Positions 61,166-64,000 of a stretch of DNA of 64,000 bases are shown in pieces. Under the pieces are notes generated by a model. The model was given only the letters and a program-made list of their open reading frames with translations. It was not told where the DNA came from and searched no databases. The position numbers and the translations under genes are program-made. Within the stretch, counting starts at the first letter, position 1. Each line of letters starts with the position of its first letter. Source of the stretch: CAWAPS01 sp963783945 (lineage in GTDB: Bacteria > Actinomycetota > Acidimicrobiia > Acidimicrobiales > Palsa-688); contig CAWAPS010000032.1 of NCBI GenBank assembly GCA_963783945.1, positions 124,001-188,000 of the forward strand, read 5' to 3'.

Positions 61166-61373
61166 ACCGAAACCCTACCCCGACCCTGTGACAGCTCCCG
61201 ACTGAGTTTTTGACTCGGCTCGCTCGAGGAGGGAGTCGCGAGGCGCTGCGGACCTGAGAAGCTCGAGCCGGCCGGGGTGGAACGGGGCCTCGGGGGTGGG
61301 GAGCGCGGGGTGCTCCTCTTTCTCGTATGTTGAGCGGATATTCGGCCAGGACCGAGCAAGTGGGGGTCGGGAG

Positions 61374-62363
61374 ATGCGCGTCACAGTTCTCGGGGCCGGG
61401 TCGTGGGGGACGACGGTTGCCAGCCTGACCACGGCGCTCAACCCGACGATCCTGTGGGCCCGCGACCCGCAGGTGGCGACCGAGGTCAACAGCTGCCGCT
61501 CCAACGCCACCTACCTGCCCAGCGTCACCCTGCCGAGGCGCCTGCAGGCGACCTCGGATCTCGAGGAGGCGACCAGCACGGCTGATGTACTGATCATCGG
61601 GGTGCCGTCCAAGGGTTTTCGCGCCACAGTTGAGAAGGCCAAGCCCTGGATTCGCCCGTGGATCCCGGTGGTGAGCCTCACCAAAGGCATCGAGGCCGGG
61701 ACCCTGATGCGCATGACCCAGGTCATCGAGGAACTGCTCCCCGGCCACCCCGCGGCCGCGCTCAGCGGCCCCAACCTGGCCCGGGAGATCATGGCCGGCC
61801 AGGCCGCCGCCAGCGTGATCGCCACGGAGGATCTCGGTGTGGCCGCCGCCCTGCAGAGCGTGCTCCGCCACCGCCTGTTCCGGGTCTACCGGAACCACGA
61901 CGTGATCGGATGCGAGATCGGCGGGGCCATGAAGAACGTCATCGCCATCGCCGCCGGCATCGGCGAGGGCCTGGGGGTTGGAGACAACACGCGCGCTGCG
62001 GTCATGACCAGAGGGCTGGCCGAGCTGACCAGGCTCGGCGTGGCCATGGGTGCGGAGCCCCAGACTCTCTCCGGCCTGGCCGGGATGGGCGACCTGGTCG
62101 CCACCTGCATGAGCCCCTACAGCCGCAACCGGACGGTCGGTGAGCTGCTCGGACGGGGCAAGGCCCTGGACGAGATCCTGGCGGAAATGCACATGGTCGC
62201 CGAGGGGGTCATGACGGCGAAGACGGCGTTGTCGCTGGCCGAGCGTTATGGGGTCGAGCTCCCGATCTGCCACGAGATCAACAAGGTGGTCAACGGCCTG
62301 CAGCGGCCGGCCGACGCTTACCGGGGGCTGCGGACTGCGGGCCATGAGGACGATCCCGGATAG
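61374..62363 (+). CDS. gpsA: NAD(P)-dependent glycerol-3-phosphate dehydrogenase
   Basis: 329 residues from ATG 61374, 3 bases after a GGGAG-type site. Cofactor motif G-A-G-S-W-G-T (8-14), then V-S-L-T-K-G-I-E, and S-G-P-N-L-A-R-E-I, a catalytic Lys in AMKNVIAIAAG, and MGAEPQTLSGLAGMGDLVATCMSPYSRNR. It makes glycerol-3-phosphate for phospholipids from dihydroxyacetone phosphate. The frame is open further upstream, without protein character. It is followed by a 13-bp tandem array and a long hairpin. Confidence 0.95.
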   Translation: MRVTVLGAGSWGTTVASLTTALNPTILWARDPQVATEVNSCRSNATYLPSVTLPRRLQATSDLEEATSTADVLIIGVPSKGFRATVEKAKPWIRPWIPVVSLTKGIEAGTLMRMTQVIEELLPGHPAAALSGPNLAREIMAGQAAASVIATEDLGVAAALQSVLRHRLFRVYRNHDVIGCEIGGAMKNVIAIAAGIGEGLGVGDNTRAAVMTRGLAELTRLGVAMGAEPQTLSGLAGMGDLVATCMSPYSRNRTVGELLGRGKALDEILAEMHMVAEGVMTAKTALSLAERYGVELPICHEINKVVNGLQRPADAYRGLRTAGHEDDPG

Positions 62364-62404
62364 GGAGGCTCGGCTAGGGGCCCGGAAGCGGGGAGGACTA
62401 GGGT

Positions 62405-62494
62405 GCCCGACCAGGGGGCCCGACCAGGGGGCCCGACCAGGGGGCCCGACCAGGGGGCCCGACCAGGGGGCCCGACCAGTGGGCCCGACCAGGG
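62405..62494. repeat. Tandem array of about seven 13-bp units
   Basis: Copies of GCCCGACCAGGGG start at 62405, 62418, 62431, 62444, 62457, 62470 and 62483, almost identical to each other. It lies 41 bp after the gpsA stop, in noncoding DNA before the convergent BluB-CobT gene. The unit is not a multiple of three, so it is not part of a coding repeat. It may be unstable in copy number. Confidence 0.9.
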
Positions 62495-62525
62495 TCCGGA
62501 TCGAAGCGTTCCGGAGGGAGTGTCC

Positions 62526-62580
62526 CTCATAGTTTGTGCGCTTAGCCCGCTGTGAGCGGGTTAAGCGCACAAACTATGAG
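62526..62580. terminator. Large hairpin between gpsA and BluB-CobT
   Basis: Arms of 25 bases (CTCATAGTTTGTGCGCTTA... at 62526-62550 against 62556-62580) are inverted with a single mismatch (a G-T pair in RNA) around a 5-base TGTGA loop. It lies between convergent genes and should form a very stable hairpin, acting on both strands. There is no clear T-run. The stem is longer than typical terminators (7-12 bp) and, like the 17107-17198 repeat, could be a small mobile or structural element. Confidence 0.8.
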
Positions 62581-62603
62581 GTTTACGGCGTTAACCTGAT
62601 TGC

Positions 62604-64000
62604 CTATTCGCCCGGCAGGCCGGTGCGAGCCGTACCCAGGCGGATCTGGAGGCCGGATCTGAGCAGGCCTACGGCCATAGCCGCCCCCGCGCCCTCGCCG
62701 GCCCGGAGGCGAAGGTCGAGGAGGGGCTCCAGGCCGAGGGCTTCCAGGACGATCCGGTGGCCGTTCTCACGGCTGCGCTGCCCGGCGATGAGGTGGGCTG
62801 CCACCGCGGGCTCGGCTTCGACGGCAACGAGCGCCGCGACCGAGGTCGCCATGCCGTCCAGGACGACAGCGGCCCCTCCATCCGCCGCTCCGAGCACCAC
62901 GCCCACCAGAAGCGCGAACTCTCCACCACCCCCTGCGGCCAAGAGCTCGAACCGTCCCCGCCTCCCTGGGCGGCTGATCCGGTCCAGGACCCGGGCCACC
63001 ACCTCCTTCTTAACCCGCACTATCGAGGAATCGGACCCGGCCCCCAGACCTACGACATCCTGCGGTCCAGCCCCGAGCAACGCCGCGGCCAGAACCGCAG
63101 CCACCGTCGTGTTGCCCACCCCGACCTCGCCGAGGGCGATGATCCCACACCCGGCCCGGGTCAGGTCTCGCCCGAGCAGCCGCCCCCCGTCTACCAGGCG
63201 GCGAACGTCGCCTGACGAAAGCCCGTCACGATGGACCAGGTCACCCCGGGGGTCGGCCGGACGGATGCACCGCCCACCGTCAAGGGCACGACCCTCGATG
63301 CCGGCGTCGACGACGACTACATCCAGAGACGCCGCCCGGGCCGCCACGGCTCCAAGCGATCGGCCGGCGACAGCGGCCTCGGCCACGTGGCGGGTCACCG
63401 CCGGCGGGTACGCCGACACCCCAAAGGCGGTCACCGGGTGGTCCGCGGCGGCGAGGACGAGCGCTCCCTGGCCGAGCGGAGCCGAAACTCCCAGGGCCAG
63501 CAGCTTGTCCACGGCGCGATCGAGCACTCCGAGAGACCCGGGGGGGCTGAGCAGGCGATCCCCGCTGTCGTGGCCGGCGACCACCGCCACTTGCGTCGGG
63601 GGGGCGAGGCGCCCCGGCTTGCGCAGACCAGGAGCGTCGGACGCCAGCAGACCAGGAGCCGCGGACGCCAGCAGACCAGGAGCCTCGGACGCCAGCAGGC
63701 CAGGAGCCTCTGGCGCCGGCGGACCGGGAGGCCCAGGTGACGTCGGACCGACCGGCTCACCGGGCGACGGCGCCGAGGGCTCGCGACCGACCGGCTCACC
63801 GGGCGACGGCGCCGAGCGCTCGGCGCCGGCCGGGCCCGGCCGGGAGCGGGGCGGCAAGGGGCCCTCATCGGAAGCCGGCCACTTCTCGCGCATCACCAGC
63901 CCGGTCAACGGGATCCGCTCCGACCAGCCGCGACGCTCGAGCCCGGGTTCCGGAGGGCGCTCGTCGGGCCACCCGACGCACAGCCAGCCGAGGGTGGCGA
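62604..64000 (-). CDS. BluB-CobT fusion (dimethylbenzimidazole synthase + phosphoribosyltransferase), 5' end missing
   Basis: The C-terminal two-thirds are CobT: GGLGVL-type PPGSLGVLDRAVDKLLALG, AAADHPVTAFGVSAYP, CGIIALGEVGVGNTTVAAVLAAALLG and DRISRPGRRGRFELLAAGGGGEFALLVGVVLGA. CobT activates the lower ligand of cobalamin with nicotinate mononucleotide. The frame is open through the window edge; its visible upstream part (ATLGWLCVGWPDERPPEPGLERRGW) resembles the end of BluB, the flavin-type enzyme that makes dimethylbenzimidazole. Between them is a Pro/Gly/Ala linker of about 70 residues with repeats. A TTG at 63908 would be a poor start. Convergent with gpsA. Confidence 0.85.
   Translation of the reverse strand, partial: ATLGWLCVGWPDERPPEPGLERRGWSERIPLTGLVMREKWPASDEGPLPPRSRPGPAGAERSAPSPGEPVGREPSAPSPGEPVGPTSPGPPGPPAPEAPGLLASEAPGLLASAAPGLLASDAPGLRKPGRLAPPTQVAVVAGHDSGDRLLSPPGSLGVLDRAVDKLLALGVSAPLGQGALVLAAADHPVTAFGVSAYPPAVTRHVAEAAVAGRSLGAVAARAASLDVVVVDAGIEGRALDGGRCIRPADPRGDLVHRDGLSSGDVRRLVDGGRLLGRDLTRAGCGIIALGEVGVGNTTVAAVLAAALLGAGPQDVVGLGAGSDSSIVRVKKEVVARVLDRISRPGRRGRFELLAAGGGGEFALLVGVVLGAADGGAAVVLDGMATSVAALVAVEAEPAVAAHLIAGQRSRENGHRIVLEALGLEPLLDLRLRAGEGAGAAMAVGLLRSGLQIRLGTARTGLPGE
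63626..63721 (-). repeat. Four 24-bp units in the BluB-CobT linker
   Basis: Units start at 63626, 63650, 63674 and 63698 with a GACCAGGAGC-type start; the last is diverged. Each encodes eight residues (A-P-G-L-L-A-S-x on the minus strand). Repeat length keeps the frame. Confidence 0.9.
63746..63823 (-). repeat. Two 39-bp units in the BluB-CobT linker
   Basis: Units 63746-63784 and 63785-63823 are nearly identical (GACCGACCGGCTCACC... start). Each encodes 13 residues rich in Pro, Ser and Glu (S-A-P-S-P-G-E-P-V-G...). Together with the 24-bp array, they form the flexible linker between the two enzyme domains. Confidence 0.85.

Noticed and set aside
61166..61373. SigR-type autoregulatory promoter (GGAAT/GTT) before sigR
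   Set aside because: No box pair with suitable spacing was found on the minus strand; the only GGAAC-like site lies on the plus strand and lacks a matching -10 element.
62405..62494. CRISPR array (repeat units after gpsA)
   Set aside because: The units are 13 bases, directly adjacent without spacers, so it is a simple tandem repeat. No cas genes are in the window.
60807..62570. 587-residue minus-strand frame across sigR and gpsA
   Set aside because: It is antisense to gpsA and out of frame with sigR; the product contains only repeats from the 13-bp array and low-complexity segments.

Overview
The window is high-GC DNA with dense, mostly GTG/ATG-started genes. The gene set (carD, mycothiol-type sigR/rsrA, F420/FMN-type luciferase-like oxidoreductases, clpC-radA-disA, a DUF2342 metalloprotease beside tilS) points to an actinomycete. 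The order of the biosynthetic genes and the absence of several mycobacterial or streptomycete neighbours suggest a lineage such as Acidimicrobiia, but that placement is inference.

Layout. Positions 1-36 kb look like an accessory region. It starts with the 3' part of an ADP-ribosyltransferase gene and a tRNA-Thr, followed by a decayed luciferase-like gene, a TauD-type dioxygenase, a siderophore-interacting flavoprotein, a pentapeptide-repeat protein, a GH15 glucoamylase/trehalase-like enzyme, an orphan Leu/Ile/Val-type binding lipoprotein, and a cyclic-nucleotide-domain/thioredoxin-reductase fusion. From 12.4 to 27 kb lies what reads as a catabolic island: IclR regulator plus alpha/beta hydrolase, luciferase-like monooxygenase, two SDR dehydrogenases, MFS exporter, a frameshifted Rieske oxygenase, RidA, a very large LuxR-family regulator, acyl-CoA dehydrogenase and OsmC. 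From 27 to 36 kb there are single genes: a phage-type cysteine-peptidase-like protein, a PRC-barrel protein, a tandem GGDEF protein, a MocR-type regulator, a zinc-ribbon membrane protein and an MMPL transporter.

Positions 36-64 kb are core genome, mostly minus-strand operons with 1-11 bp overlaps: carD-ispD-ispF-rlmB-phosphatase; clpC-lppM-like-radA-disA; DUF2342-tilS-hpt-folE, then folP-(phosphatase-like)-folB-folK, then panC-(panD remnant)-nadB-nadC-coaX-lysS; and sigR-rsrA with a small Cys/His protein. The right edge holds gpsA and the 3' part of a BluB-CobT fusion.

How the parts connect: the right half supplies isoprenoid precursors (IspD, IspF, prenyl synthase), folate, NAD, CoA and cobamide lower-ligand activation, with genome maintenance (RadA, DisA) and proteostasis (ClpC). 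Several proteins suggest nucleotide second-messenger signalling (DisA, the tandem GGDEF protein, a Crp-family regulator, the cNMP-TrxR fusion). Four conserved genes carry single-base frameshifts; these could be real decay or assembly indels and are flagged individually. No CRISPR array and no complete mobile element was seen.
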